A DNA stretch of 64,000 nucleotides. Origin: Salegentibacter tibetensis. Lineage in GTDB: Bacteria > Bacteroidota > Bacteroidia > Flavobacteriales > Flavobacteriaceae. The notes beneath the pieces are model-generated. The model saw nothing but the letters and a program-made list of their open reading frames with translations, was not told the DNA's origin and made no database searches. A program made the position numbers and the translations under genes. The stretch covers positions 18,067-82,066 of the forward strand of contig NZ_JAIQZA010000019.1 of the NCBI RefSeq assembly GCF_020164485.1. The letters are read 5' to 3'. Below, piece after piece: positions 33,633-42,474 of this stretch (positions within the stretch are counted from its first letter, which is position 1; each line of letters starts with the position of its first letter).

Positions 33633-34133
33633 ATGAAAAAATTAATTTATATACTCGTTTTTCCATTCCTAATAGTTTCCTGTAATGATATTCCGCAACA
33701 GGAGCGCGGAATTCCAGGCCCCGAAGAAGTTGTCGCAAAGAAGCCCAAGATAAATATAGATTCCGTGGAGAAGGATTTAAAACAAAAAGGCTATCAAACC
33801 TTTAGATATGAAGAAGGCGATACCACTTATTTGATGCAGCAGTATTATATGGTTTTTCTGAAAAGAGGCGAAAACCGAAGTCAGGATTCTACCGAAGCCG
33901 CCAGATTGCAAAAAGAGCACCTGGCCTATTTAACCAGAATGGCCGAAGAAGGTTATGCCAGTTTAATTGGTCCATTTGGTAGTGACGGAGAAATTCGCGG
34001 AATCGCAGTTTATAATACAGCAACCCGGGAAGAAGCCGATAGTTTGGCAAACCAGGATCCTATGGTGAAATCTGGCAGGTTAAAAGTTGAAGTTCATCCC
34101 TGGTGGACCGCAAAAGGAGGAAAGCTTAATTAA
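33633..34133 (+). CDS. Lipoprotein with a YciI-like domain
   Basis: The 166-residue precursor has a lipoprotein signal (MKKLIYILVFPFLIVSC, lipid Cys17). The mature part contains MQQYYMVFLKRGENRSQDSTEAARLQKEHLAYLTRM, then LIGPFGSDGEIRG and EEADSLANQDPMVKSGRLKVEVHPW. That is the order of YCII-related domains: an acidic and His-bearing core, then the DPxxxxG element. The placement of such a domain in the envelope is uncommon and its role is unknown. It lies 9 bases after the CYTH gene. Confidence 0.78.
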   Translation: MKKLIYILVFPFLIVSCNDIPQQERGIPGPEEVVAKKPKINIDSVEKDLKQKGYQTFRYEEGDTTYLMQQYYMVFLKRGENRSQDSTEAARLQKEHLAYLTRMAEEGYASLIGPFGSDGEIRGIAVYNTATREEADSLANQDPMVKSGRLKVEVHPWWTAKGGKLN

Positions 34134-34169
34134 GCCTGAAGGATACGAGTAATTTTAAAGAAGTGAATT

Positions 34170-34451
34170 ATGAAGATTGAACAAAATGATGAAGGAAGAA
34201 AAGGCTTTTTCCAGGCTTTAAAAGACCAAAAACAAGCTGGGAAGATGACTTATACCTGGGCCGGAACAAGAAAATTTATAATAGACCATACGGAAGTTGA
34301 TTCAAATTTTAAAGGCGAAGGTGTTGGTAAAAAGATGGTTGAATCTGCAGTAGATTTTGCTAAAGAGAATAAATTAAAAGTAATTCCGCTCTGTCCTTTT
34401 GCTAAAAATGTAATAGAAAAAAACCCAGAATTTCAAGAAGTGCTTGCCTAA
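34170..34451 (+). CDS. GNAT family N-acetyltransferase, short YjdJ type
   Basis: This 93-residue protein is a minimal GNAT domain. The strands KMTYTWAGTRKFIIDHTEVDSNFKGEGVGKKMVE carry the acetyl-CoA loop G-E-G-V-G-K. The end has the KVIPLCPFAKNVIEKNPEF segment typical of the short YjdJ-like acetyltransferases. The substrate is not known. It is the fourth gene of the run starting at 32490. Confidence 0.85.
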   Translation: MKIEQNDEGRKGFFQALKDQKQAGKMTYTWAGTRKFIIDHTEVDSNFKGEGVGKKMVESAVDFAKENKLKVIPLCPFAKNVIEKNPEFQEVLA

Positions 34452-34468
34452 TTTTTAAGCGTATTATC

Positions 34469-35395
34469 ATGAAAACTTCTTCACTTCCAGATTTGAAATA
34501 TGTGAGCTTCGAAAAGGAGAAACTCACGCTTCATCTCTTCCTGCAAATTGTGGGTAAAATCAGGTTAAAACTTACACCCCGAAAAAATCACTGGTGGTAT
34601 GTCACCCATTATATCACAGAAATGGGATTCAGCACCGGGCCGATTCCCTATAACAATGGATTTAGCAGTTTTTCTATAACTTTTAATGTAAGTAAACATC
34701 AATTGGATATACAAACCAGCGAAGGTGGTTTTGAAACCTTAAAACTTGAAAATGGTTTATGCGTAGCGGAGTTTTATACTCAAGTTTTTACGATTTTAAA
34801 AGAGTTGAACATCTGGGTGAAAATTGTTGAGAAACCTTATGATCTTGGAATTGAAAATGAATTTTCAGCAATTTCAGAATATCATCATTATGATGAATCT
34901 TATGTTGAAAAGCTATGGAAAGGTTTATTATGGATAGACAGTGTTTTTAAAGAATTTAGCGGACGATTCTGCGGAAAAACCTCTCTTGTTCATTTATACT
35001 GGCATTCTATGGATATAGCTGTGACAAGGTTTTCCGGGAAAAAAGCACCAAAAATGCCCGCTGAAGCAAGAATTTCAGATAAAGATGCTTATAGCCACGA
35101 ATGTATAAGTTTTGGCTTTTGGCCAGGAGATGATAAGGTGCAGGAACCTGCATTTTATTCCTATACTTTTCCTAATCCCGAAGGTATTGAAAACGAAGAA
35201 TTACGACCGGCTTCTGCAAGCTGGGAAATGAGTAACGGAAGTCCAATTGCTATTCTTACTTACGCAAATCTAAGGGAAGAGGAAAATCCGAGGCAGGCTT
35301 TGCTGGATTTTATAGAAAGTGCTTATCATGCCGGCGCAGAACTTGCAGGCTGGTCCATAGAAGATTTCAAGGTCCAGGATCTTGAAAACCTTTGA
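34469..35395 (+). CDS. DUF5996 family protein
   Basis: The 308-residue soluble protein has the features I associate with DUF5996. These are LTPRKNHWWYVTHYIT near the N-terminus, PYDLGIENEF in the middle, LVHLYWHSMDIAVTRFSGK, and the end-region SFGFWPGD and EMSNGSPIAILTYANLR. No catalytic motif can be pointed to with confidence. It closes the five-gene run on the plus strand, 17 bases after the GNAT gene. Confidence 0.78.
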   Translation: MKTSSLPDLKYVSFEKEKLTLHLFLQIVGKIRLKLTPRKNHWWYVTHYITEMGFSTGPIPYNNGFSSFSITFNVSKHQLDIQTSEGGFETLKLENGLCVAEFYTQVFTILKELNIWVKIVEKPYDLGIENEFSAISEYHHYDESYVEKLWKGLLWIDSVFKEFSGRFCGKTSLVHLYWHSMDIAVTRFSGKKAPKMPAEARISDKDAYSHECISFGFWPGDDKVQEPAFYSYTFPNPEGIENEELRPASASWEMSNGSPIAILTYANLREEENPRQALLDFIESAYHAGAELAGWSIEDFKVQDLENL

Positions 35396-35468
35396 GAGAC
35401 CAAAGAATTTATCTGAAAAAAAAAATAAACTATGTTCGCTACGTTAACTGCGAACCCTTTTTAGGGTG

Positions 35469-35560
35469 AAGCAATCTGTTGTAGGAAATGTAATGTTGTA
35501 GCGAAGTAAGTTTAAATTCAACAGATTCCTTCAGTCGTGCCTACTTCTCAATGACGAATA
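35469..35560. repeat. Imperfect palindromic intergenic element
   Basis: AATCTGTTG (35473-35481) and CAACAGATT (35519-35527) are inverted, followed by TCAATGACG. The TGACG end is shared with other intergenic repeats of this window. The rest of the 192-base gap between the DUF5996 gene and trxA shows no gene. Confidence 0.4.
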
Positions 35561-35587
35561 GATTGAAATTTTTTTCCTTTGTATTTT

Positions 35588-35887
35588 TTATGAATTAGAA
35601 TTGATAATATCTATAATCTCCGCTTTCTGTAAAACGCCCGATTGTCTCCAAAGTTGTTGCCCGTTTTTAAATAGCATCATGGTAGGTACTCCGCGCACCT
35701 GGTATTTTCCTGCCAATTCCTGGTTTTTATCTACATCTATCTTTACGATTTTGACTCCGTCGCCTAATTCTGCTTTTACGTCTTTTAGAATTGGCGCCAG
35801 CGTTTTGCACGGTCCGCACCAATCTGCATAAAAATCGACTAAAACTGGTTTTTCATCTTTTATAATTTCACTGAAATTGCTTTTCAT
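35588..35887 (-). CDS. trxA: Thioredoxin
   Basis: The 99-residue protein is a minimal thioredoxin with the active-site ADWCGPCKTL (Cys24, Cys27), VDFYADWCG strand-helix start, KIDVDKNQELAGKY and the cis-proline loop RGVPTMMLF. There is no signal peptide, so it should act in the cytoplasm, reducing disulfides of ribonucleotide reductase and other proteins. It is a single gene, convergent with the DUF5996 gene. Confidence 0.94.
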   Translation of the reverse strand: MKSNFSEIIKDEKPVLVDFYADWCGPCKTLAPILKDVKAELGDGVKIVKIDVDKNQELAGKYQVRGVPTMMLFKNGQQLWRQSGVLQKAEIIDIINSNS

Positions 35888-35957
35888 AATTGAATAATTT
35901 TATACTTTCTTAAAGTTACTGAATTTCCAGGTTTAGTCGAAAATAAATCCAATTAGC

Positions 35958-35995
35958 AACAAAAAAACAGCCCCGAAATAATTGCGGGGCTGTTT
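35958..35995 (-). terminator. Terminator of the RND efflux operon
   Basis: AAACAGCCCCG (35965-35975) pairs with CGGGGCTGTTT (35985-35995). On the minus strand the stem is followed by seven Ts, just after the stop of the outer-membrane channel gene. Confidence 0.85.
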
Positions 35996-36028
35996 CTTCA
36001 ACAATTAACAGAACAAATTCAACAAAAA

Positions 36029-37435
36029 TTATTGCCAGCCGCCTCCAAGGGCTTTATAAAGATTTACAATGGAATTTAATTTATTGTATTCAGCATTAAT
36101 CAGGTTAAGCTGAGAATTTAGAGCGTTCTCCCTTGCGGTTAAAACCTCCAGATAATTTATTAAACCATTATTAAGCAATTCTTCTGAATAACCTGATGCC
36201 TTATTGTAGGCCTCATATTCATTTTCAAGAATTTCAATACGTTCTGTACTCGCCTCATAGTTGGAAAGCGCATCTGAAACCTCCCTGCCGGCTATCAAAA
36301 TAGCCTGTTTAAAGTTTAGTAGGGCTTCTTCCTGTTGCGCCTGCGAAACCTCATATTGCGTCCTTATTTGTCTTTTGTTGAAAACAGGTTGTAATAGAGA
36401 AGCACCAAAATTGGCAAAAAGGGAATTTACATTTAATAATTTATCCAACTCCAAACTCTGCAGACCACTTGCAGCGGTTAAGGTAAGCGACGGATAAAAA
36501 TCGGCCCTTGCAGCATTGGTAAGTTCAAAAGCGTTTATAAGCCCGTATTCGGCTGCAATCACATCTGGCCTGTTTCTTAACAATTGAAAAGGCACCCCGG
36601 TGTTAAGCGACGTTATAATATTCTGTTCCGAAAGATCGGTTCTTTCTATTTGTTGAGGTCCTTCCCCAAGCAATATAGAAAATGAATTCTCCAGCAAACG
36701 TATTTGATTTTTAAGCTGAACCACCAATGCTTCGGCCGTGTGTAACTGGGCTTTGGTTTGCTGCACCCCAACTTCGGTAACATTTCCCGCCTGTTTTAAA
36801 GCTTCTGTAGTTTCAAGGCTGCTTTTCCTGGTTTCTACCGTTTCTTCAGCAATTCTAAGTTGCTCATCAAGGCTAAGTAACTGGTAATAATTATTGGCAA
36901 TGTTAGCAATAAGCTGGGATTTAACTGCCTTATGCGCAGCTTCACTTTGTAGGTAAGCCGCGGTAAAAGCCCGGTCATTACTTCTAATTTTTCCCCAGAT
37001 ATCGGCTTCCCAGGATAGGTTTCCGGTTATATCATATTGAGTGATGCTCCCGTCAAAGAAAGAACCGAACTGACTGTTTGGAGAAAGAATTTGGTGAGTA
37101 ATCCCAGGTCCTGCGCTAAGAGTGGGGAAATAACTGGCTCTACCTTGTTTCGCATAGGCTTCGGCCGCCAGCATTTGCTGGATGGCAATCCTTATATCTA
37201 TATTGTTTTCCAGGCCTTCTGCAATATGGTTTTTCAGAATAGGATCGTTAAAAATTTCGGTCCAGGAAATTGCAGCCATATTTAAAGAATCCTGCGGAAG
37301 ATTATCTGTTCTATACAATTCTTCAGAAACTTCTTCTATTTCAGGACGTTCGTATTCTTTTGCAGCAAAGCAGGAAACCAGTAAAAATGGTAAAGTTCCA
37401 GCCAGCAAAAATTTATATATACTATTCTTTCTCAT
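36029..37435 (-). CDS. RND efflux outer-membrane channel (TolC/OprM, NodT family lipoprotein)
   Basis: This is the outer-membrane exit duct of the tripartite pump. The 468-residue precursor has a lipoprotein signal with LLVSC (lipid Cys22). Two outer-membrane efflux domains follow with the typical SWTEIFNDPILKNHIAEGLENNIDIRIA region, DIWGKIRSND, the LLRNRPDVIAAEYGL hinge and FYPSLTLTAA. The C-terminal helices include NYLEVLTARENALNSQ. It begins one base after the pump gene on the minus strand and ends the operon before a strong terminator. Confidence 0.93.
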   Translation of the reverse strand: MRKNSIYKFLLAGTLPFLLVSCFAAKEYERPEIEEVSEELYRTDNLPQDSLNMAAISWTEIFNDPILKNHIAEGLENNIDIRIAIQQMLAAEAYAKQGRASYFPTLSAGPGITHQILSPNSQFGSFFDGSITQYDITGNLSWEADIWGKIRSNDRAFTAAYLQSEAAHKAVKSQLIANIANNYYQLLSLDEQLRIAEETVETRKSSLETTEALKQAGNVTEVGVQQTKAQLHTAEALVVQLKNQIRLLENSFSILLGEGPQQIERTDLSEQNIITSLNTGVPFQLLRNRPDVIAAEYGLINAFELTNAARADFYPSLTLTAASGLQSLELDKLLNVNSLFANFGASLLQPVFNKRQIRTQYEVSQAQQEEALLNFKQAILIAGREVSDALSNYEASTERIEILENEYEAYNKASGYSEELLNNGLINYLEVLTARENALNSQLNLINAEYNKLNSIVNLYKALGGGWQ

Positions 37436-37436
37436 T

Positions 37437-40400
37437 TTATTCTTTTTCAGAAATTGATTTGTTTTCTGTTTTTGCAGCTTCAGGAGTACCGGTTATCTTT
37501 TCCTGTAACCACTGGAAAATGATATACAGAATAGGAATAACAAAAACCCCTACTACGGTTCCAATTAACAATCCGCCAACAGCTCCGGTACCAATAGACC
37601 TATTTCCCTGGGCCCCAACGCCAGTGGCGAGTACCAGCGGAGTTAAACCTAAAATGAAGGCAAAGGAGGTCATTAAAATGGGTCGTAATCTTACCCTGGC
37701 ACCATTTATGGCCGCCTCGGTTAAAGGCATACCTTCTCTACGCCTTTGAATGGCGAACTCAACGATAAGAATGGCATTTTTCGCCAATAATCCAATTAAC
37801 ATAATTAAGGCTATCTGGAAGTAGATGTTGTTCTGTAAACCAGCCAGCCAGGTTGTGAAATAAGCTCCTGCAACCCCAATTGGCAATGAAAGAATTACTG
37901 AAAACGGTAAAAGGTAACTTTCGTACTGTGCTGCCAGTAAAAAGTAAACAAATACAATACTTAAGAGGAATATTATTCCTGCCTGCCCAGAGGAAGCGAT
38001 TTCTTCTCTGGTAAGGCCTGAGAAAGCAATATCGTATTCATTAGGTAAGTCTTGTGTTGCAACCTGCTCAATCGCGTTAATTGCATCACCTGAGCTATAA
38101 CCCGGTGCTGAGGAACCTGTGAGTGTTACCGCGTTAAAGAGGTTAAAACGGGTTACTGTTTGAGGGCCATAAATTCTCTCTAAGGTTACGAATTGAGAAA
38201 CAGGCGCCATTTCACCGCTGGGAGTTTTAAGAAACATGCTGTTTAAACTTTCTTCATTTATACGATCTTCCGGCAATGCCTGAACGAAAACCCTAAATTG
38301 TTTCCCAAATCGGCTAAAGTTTGCTGTATAAATACCTCCAACATAACCTTGCAAAGTGCTTAAAATATCGCTAATACCAACTCCGGCTTCTTTGGCCTTT
38401 GGCACGTCTATATTCATTTGCAATTGTGGATAATTTGTACTGAAAGGATTAGAAGCAAATGCGATTTCAGGTCTTTGCATTAGACTTCCTACGAAGTTAG
38501 ATGCAGTTTCATCTAAGTCTTTTAGTTGGCCTGAAGTACGATCTATTAACTGCATCTCAAAACCATCTGCACTACCAAAACCGGGAACACTGGAAGGTGT
38601 AAAATAGATAATTTCAGCGTCACTAACTGTAACAGCTTTTTCATTTAATTGGGCTATTATCCCGTCTATCGAAGTTTCTTCTGTTTCCCTGTCTTCCCAG
38701 TTTTCAAGTATTATAAAGCCCATAGCGTAAGAACTACCTGATCCGGAGAAAAAATTACGGCCTGCAATAACTGTCGCGGTTCGTACCCCTTCTATAGTTT
38801 CCATTTGATCGTAAAGGGTTTGAGAAACCTGGTAGGAGCGATCTAAGGAAGAACCCGGAGGAAGTTCGACATTTACAAAAATTACCCCACGATCTTCTGT
38901 GGGTACAAAACCTTTAGGAATAGAATTATCTGCCCAGAAAATGCCTGCCGTAGCAAGTGCCAGGATTAAGAAAGTAATCCATTTGTGCTTCACTAAAAAG
39001 CCAAGCGAGGTCGTGTATTTTCTGGTCGTCGCTTTAAATGCGGTATTAAAGGCTGTGTAAAATCGTTGTAAGAGATTTTTCTTTTTTTCTTTTTCTGAAT
39101 GCGGTTTTAAAAAAAGCGCACATAATGCAGGACTAAGCGTTAACGCATTTACTGCTGAAATTAATATTGCAATAATTAGGGTTACACCAAATTGTTCGTA
39201 AAATACCCCAGAAGGCCCCTGGATAAAGGTAATAGGAATAAAAACCGCTGCCATTACCAGCGTGATTGAAACAATAGCTCCTGCTATTTCACTCATCGCT
39301 GAAACCGAAGCTTTCTTAGCACTTTCGGCACCGTCTTCCAGCTTTGCGTGGACTGCTTCAACTACTACAATGGCATCATCTACCACAATACCAATGGCTA
39401 GTACCAACGCAAATAAAGTAAGCAGGTTAACCGAGTATCCTAAAATCCCCAGGAAGAAAAATGTTCCAATAATAGAAACCGGAACGGCGATTGCTGGAAT
39501 TAAAGTAGATTTTAAATCCTGAAGAAATACAAATACTACTAAGAATACCAATAAGAATGCTTCAATTAAAGTTGTTCTTACTTTTCCTATAGACGCGGTT
39601 AAAAATTTGTTGGTATCGTAGTTTATAATGTAATCTACACCTTCCGGGAAATCCTCTTTTAAATCATCTAACTTCAAATAAATTTCTTCAATAACTTCCT
39701 GGGCATTAGAGCCCGGAGTTTGAAAAACACCAAAACTAATCGCCGGATGTCCTTTAGATCTGGAAAGGGAAGCATAAGAGAACGCATCCAGTTCTACACT
39801 TCCAACATCTTTTACCCTTAGAAACTGACCATTATCCTGTGCAGAAATTATAATATTTCCGTACTCCTCGGCGGTTTTATAACGTCCTTTATATTTCAAT
39901 ACATATTCAAAAGATTCTCCAACATTCTGGCCTAAAGCTCCGGCAGCTGCTTCTAAACTTTGTTCTCCTATAGCGGCGGTTACATCGCTGGGAACCAAAC
40001 CATAATTAGCCATTTTTGCGGGATCTAACCAAACTCTCATCGCGTAGTCTTTTCCTCCAAATACATTCACTTCCCCAACACCATTAATACGCTGTAATTC
40101 TGGTTTTACGTTAATATTCAAATAATTCTGAATAAAAGTATCGTCATAATCTGGATTGGTAGAGTATAAACCGGCGTATAATAAAGCTGAATTCTGTCTT
40201 TTTGTAGTAGTAACCCCGGCGCGAATCACTTCTGCAGGCAAAACCGCGTTTGCCCTGGAAACCCGGTTTTGAACGTTTACTGCTGCGATATCTGGATCGT
40301 AGCCCTGTTCAAAAAATACCGTGATACTCGCGCTACCATCGTTACTGGCACTAGAGGTAAGGTAGGTCATTCCTTCAACCCCGTTAATTTGTTCTTCAAT

Positions 40401-40592
40401 TGGAACAATTACACTTTCGAGTATGGTTTCAGCATTGGCTCCGGCATACGAGGCATTCACTTGTACCGTGGGTGGTGCAATATCGGGGTATTGGGTTACC
40501 GGTAATTCTGATAGTCCCAAAATACCTAACATCACGATTATGATAGATATAACTGTAGATAGTACAGGACGTTCTATAAAGGTTTTTAGCAT
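37437..40592 (-). CDS. RND efflux pump, inner-membrane HAE1 family permease (AcrB-like)
   Basis: This is the proton-driven drug pump. The 1051-residue length, twelve membrane spans and two large periplasmic loops fit AcrB/MexB. Key features are FIERPVLSTVISIIIVMLG at the N-terminus, PVTQYPDIAPPTVQV, and the proton-relay pair Asp-Asp in GIVVDDAIVVVEAV in TM4. GFVPTEDRGVIFVNVELPPG and FALVLAIGIV, and the C-terminal LLAKNAILIVEFA and GVGAQGNRSIGTGAVGG, complete the set. Substrates cannot be read from sequence. It is the third gene of the regulator-adaptor-pump-channel operon. Confidence 0.95.
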   Translation of the reverse strand: MLKTFIERPVLSTVISIIIVMLGILGLSELPVTQYPDIAPPTVQVNASYAGANAETILESVIVPIEEQINGVEGMTYLTSSASNDGSASITVFFEQGYDPDIAAVNVQNRVSRANAVLPAEVIRAGVTTTKRQNSALLYAGLYSTNPDYDDTFIQNYLNINVKPELQRINGVGEVNVFGGKDYAMRVWLDPAKMANYGLVPSDVTAAIGEQSLEAAAGALGQNVGESFEYVLKYKGRYKTAEEYGNIIISAQDNGQFLRVKDVGSVELDAFSYASLSRSKGHPAISFGVFQTPGSNAQEVIEEIYLKLDDLKEDFPEGVDYIINYDTNKFLTASIGKVRTTLIEAFLLVFLVVFVFLQDLKSTLIPAIAVPVSIIGTFFFLGILGYSVNLLTLFALVLAIGIVVDDAIVVVEAVHAKLEDGAESAKKASVSAMSEIAGAIVSITLVMAAVFIPITFIQGPSGVFYEQFGVTLIIAILISAVNALTLSPALCALFLKPHSEKEKKKNLLQRFYTAFNTAFKATTRKYTTSLGFLVKHKWITFLILALATAGIFWADNSIPKGFVPTEDRGVIFVNVELPPGSSLDRSYQVSQTLYDQMETIEGVRTATVIAGRNFFSGSGSSYAMGFIILENWEDRETEETSIDGIIAQLNEKAVTVSDAEIIYFTPSSVPGFGSADGFEMQLIDRTSGQLKDLDETASNFVGSLMQRPEIAFASNPFSTNYPQLQMNIDVPKAKEAGVGISDILSTLQGYVGGIYTANFSRFGKQFRVFVQALPEDRINEESLNSMFLKTPSGEMAPVSQFVTLERIYGPQTVTRFNLFNAVTLTGSSAPGYSSGDAINAIEQVATQDLPNEYDIAFSGLTREEIASSGQAGIIFLLSIVFVYFLLAAQYESYLLPFSVILSLPIGVAGAYFTTWLAGLQNNIYFQIALIMLIGLLAKNAILIVEFAIQRRREGMPLTEAAINGARVRLRPILMTSFAFILGLTPLVLATGVGAQGNRSIGTGAVGGLLIGTVVGVFVIPILYIIFQWLQEKITGTPEAAKTENKSISEKE

Positions 40593-40598
40593 AGCTTT

Positions 40599-41726
40599 TT
40601 ATTTAAAAACTGTGTTGAAGGAATTTACAATGCTATCTAATGTGATAGGTTGTGGCTGGATTTTGGTTCCGGGTTTTACCTTATTAGCGCCTTTGGCCAG
40701 AATAATACTTCCTTTTTCTATACCCTCTTTTACTACATAAACCTTATTTACTTCCTCTAAAATCACTATAGATGAAGCTACCAGGCTTGAATCATCCTTA
40801 ACCCTATATACAAAAGTCTTTCCCTGTTGTTCGAAAGTAGAAAGTGTAGGAACAATCACCGCATCTTCATAAACCTCAGGTATTCTCACAGTTCCGCTAC
40901 TTCCATTTCGGAGCAAGCCGTTGCTATTATCAAACTTTGCCCTAAAAGTTACTGTACCGGTTTGCTGATTTATTTCTCCGGAAATTGTTTCAATAGTTCC
41001 TTTGTTTTCAAATTCCATTCCGTTGGCTAATACCAAGTTTATTTCGGGTAGATTCTCGATTTTTTCTTCCATTGTATTGGCTTCGGTAGTATTCATAAAG
41101 CTTAAGAAGTTTTTCTCATTCATAGAAAAGAATGCATAAACTTCATCGGTTTGAGAAACCGTGGTAAGGGGAGTAGGATCTCCGGGAGAGACTAAAGCTC
41201 CGTTTCTAAAATTAATATTACCTACTTGTCCATCTATCGGACTTTTAATATTCGCATAATCTATATTTGCTGCAATACTATTATAATTCGCTTCGGCCTG
41301 AGCGAGTTGTGCTTTAGCCGTTTCGAGCTGCACAGGACTAATAATATCTTTCTCTACCAAAGGTTTTAGTTTTTCTACTTCTACCTTGGCTGCATTTACA
41401 TTGGCTTTCGCCGCTGCAGCATCGCCAGATAAAGATTCGGTTTCAAGCTTAAAGAGCAATTGGCCCTTTTTAACTTTAGCGCCTGCATCTATCAACACAT
41501 CGGTGATGTAACCTGGCACCTTTGCTCTTACTTCACTATTTACAACACCTTCAATACTGGTTGGGTAGGAAGTATAGCCCGTAACTGTCCTGGTTGGTAC
41601 TTCTATAACAGGGAAAGGCTGTGGCCCTTTCGCCTGGTTTTCTTGTGCCTGTCCACCTTTACTGTCTGCGCAGGAAGTGAAAATAGCAGTACTTATAAAT
41701 AGACTTAAATAAATTATCTTTTTCAT
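40599..41726 (-). CDS. RND efflux periplasmic adaptor (AcrA-like lipoprotein)
   Basis: The adaptor bridges pump and channel. The 375-residue precursor has a lipoprotein signal (IFTSC, lipid Cys19). The mature part contains the barrel-sandwich (lipoyl) halves KVPGYITDVLIDAGAKVKKGQLLFKLE and ANIKSPIDGQVGNINFRNGALVSPGDP. A coiled-coil hairpin rich in Ala, Lys and Glu lies between them, and the beta-barrel segment with GTVTFRAKFDNSNGLLRNGSSGTVRI follows. It lies six bases before the pump gene and 15 bases after the regulator gene. Confidence 0.94.
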   Translation of the reverse strand: MKKIIYLSLFISTAIFTSCADSKGGQAQENQAKGPQPFPVIEVPTRTVTGYTSYPTSIEGVVNSEVRAKVPGYITDVLIDAGAKVKKGQLLFKLETESLSGDAAAAKANVNAAKVEVEKLKPLVEKDIISPVQLETAKAQLAQAEANYNSIAANIDYANIKSPIDGQVGNINFRNGALVSPGDPTPLTTVSQTDEVYAFFSMNEKNFLSFMNTTEANTMEEKIENLPEINLVLANGMEFENKGTIETISGEINQQTGTVTFRAKFDNSNGLLRNGSSGTVRIPEVYEDAVIVPTLSTFEQQGKTFVYRVKDDSSLVASSIVILEEVNKVYVVKEGIEKGSIILAKGANKVKPGTKIQPQPITLDSIVNSFNTVFK

Positions 41727-41741
41727 TGCTTAAAGGTGTAG

Positions 41742-42227
41742 TTAAGAATTGGTGATCTTTTGCTTTAACTTATTAACTGCTGTAGTGGCTTCGTCTAAAA
41801 AGGTTAACAGGCTTTTCTGAAATTCCAGGTCAAAATTTTCCTCGGAATTCAGTTTGTTCATTTCTGTTTTATATTCCAGCACTTCCTGATGAATACATTT
41901 TTGAGCTTCCCATTTTGCGGTCATTTCATCAATATAATTCACCATTAGATCAGGCTTTACAATAAAATAGCGCTTGCGATCCCCGGCTTTGGTATAATAT
42001 TCAATCCTGTTGGTCGCCTGAAGATGTTCAAGATGGGTGGAAACCGTACTTTTTCCGGCTTTTAGGTCTGTAACCAATTGATCGAAGGTGCATCCTTTTT
42101 TACCAATCATTATTAGGGTTGCGAAAATTCTTGCGGCAACCGGTGCCAGTTGGTGTTCCTTTTCAATTTGCACCCCGAGTTTCTCTATAAGCCGGGTTTT
42201 ATGTGCTTCCAATTGTTTTTTATTCAT
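41742..42227 (-). CDS. MarR/GbsR-like transcriptional regulator of the efflux operon
   Basis: The 161-residue protein has a winged helix-turn-helix: CTFDQLVTDLKAGKSTVSTHLEHLQATNRIEYYTKAGDRKRYF, in which KSTVSTHLEHL is the recognition helix and the KAGDRKRYF hairpin is the wing. C-terminal dimer helices follow (WEAQKCIHQEVLEYKTEMNKL). This is closest to the GbsR/MarR group. As the first gene of the pump operon it probably represses its own promoter and responds to a compound carried by the pump, which is inferred from gene order. Confidence 0.87.
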   Translation of the reverse strand: MNKKQLEAHKTRLIEKLGVQIEKEHQLAPVAARIFATLIMIGKKGCTFDQLVTDLKAGKSTVSTHLEHLQATNRIEYYTKAGDRKRYFIVKPDLMVNYIDEMTAKWEAQKCIHQEVLEYKTEMNKLNSEENFDLEFQKSLLTFLDEATTAVNKLKQKITNS

Positions 42228-42244
42228 TTCGATAATTTGAACTG

Positions 42245-42252
42245 CAAAATTA
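42245..42252 (-). promoter_or_regulatory. -7 box of the RND efflux operon
   Basis: TAATTTTG on the minus strand matches TAnnTTTG, about 17 bases before the regulator ATG. Confidence 0.5.
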
Positions 42253-42259
42253 ATATTTA

Positions 42260-42277
42260 GTTCCGAATAAACCGAAC
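42260..42277 (-). promoter_or_regulatory. Candidate operator for the efflux regulator
   Basis: GTTCCGAATAAACCGAAC is an imperfect palindrome with GTTC and GAAC ends. It lies just upstream of the -7 box, where a MarR-type dimer would block transcription. Its role is inferred from position and symmetry. Confidence 0.45.
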
Positions 42278-42381
42278 CAACGAAACTTAATTATTCGTTA
42301 ATTAAATTTAAAGCTGAAATCAGCTAGGATTAGGACTATAGTCAGCTGAAATGGTTTAATTGCTTGTTAAATTATTAAACA

Positions 42382-42419
42382 ATAAAAAAGGCTCAAAAAG
42401 CAGAAGCTCTTTGAACCTT
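42382..42419 (-). terminator. Terminator of the asparaginase-family gene
   Basis: The 14-base arms at 42388-42401 and 42406-42419 pair with two G-U wobbles on the minus strand and are followed there by a T run. Confidence 0.65.
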
Positions 42420-42474
42420 AAACTCATTAAGTTCCCTTTAAACAGAATATAGAATTGGTAAAACTTATTAAGGA

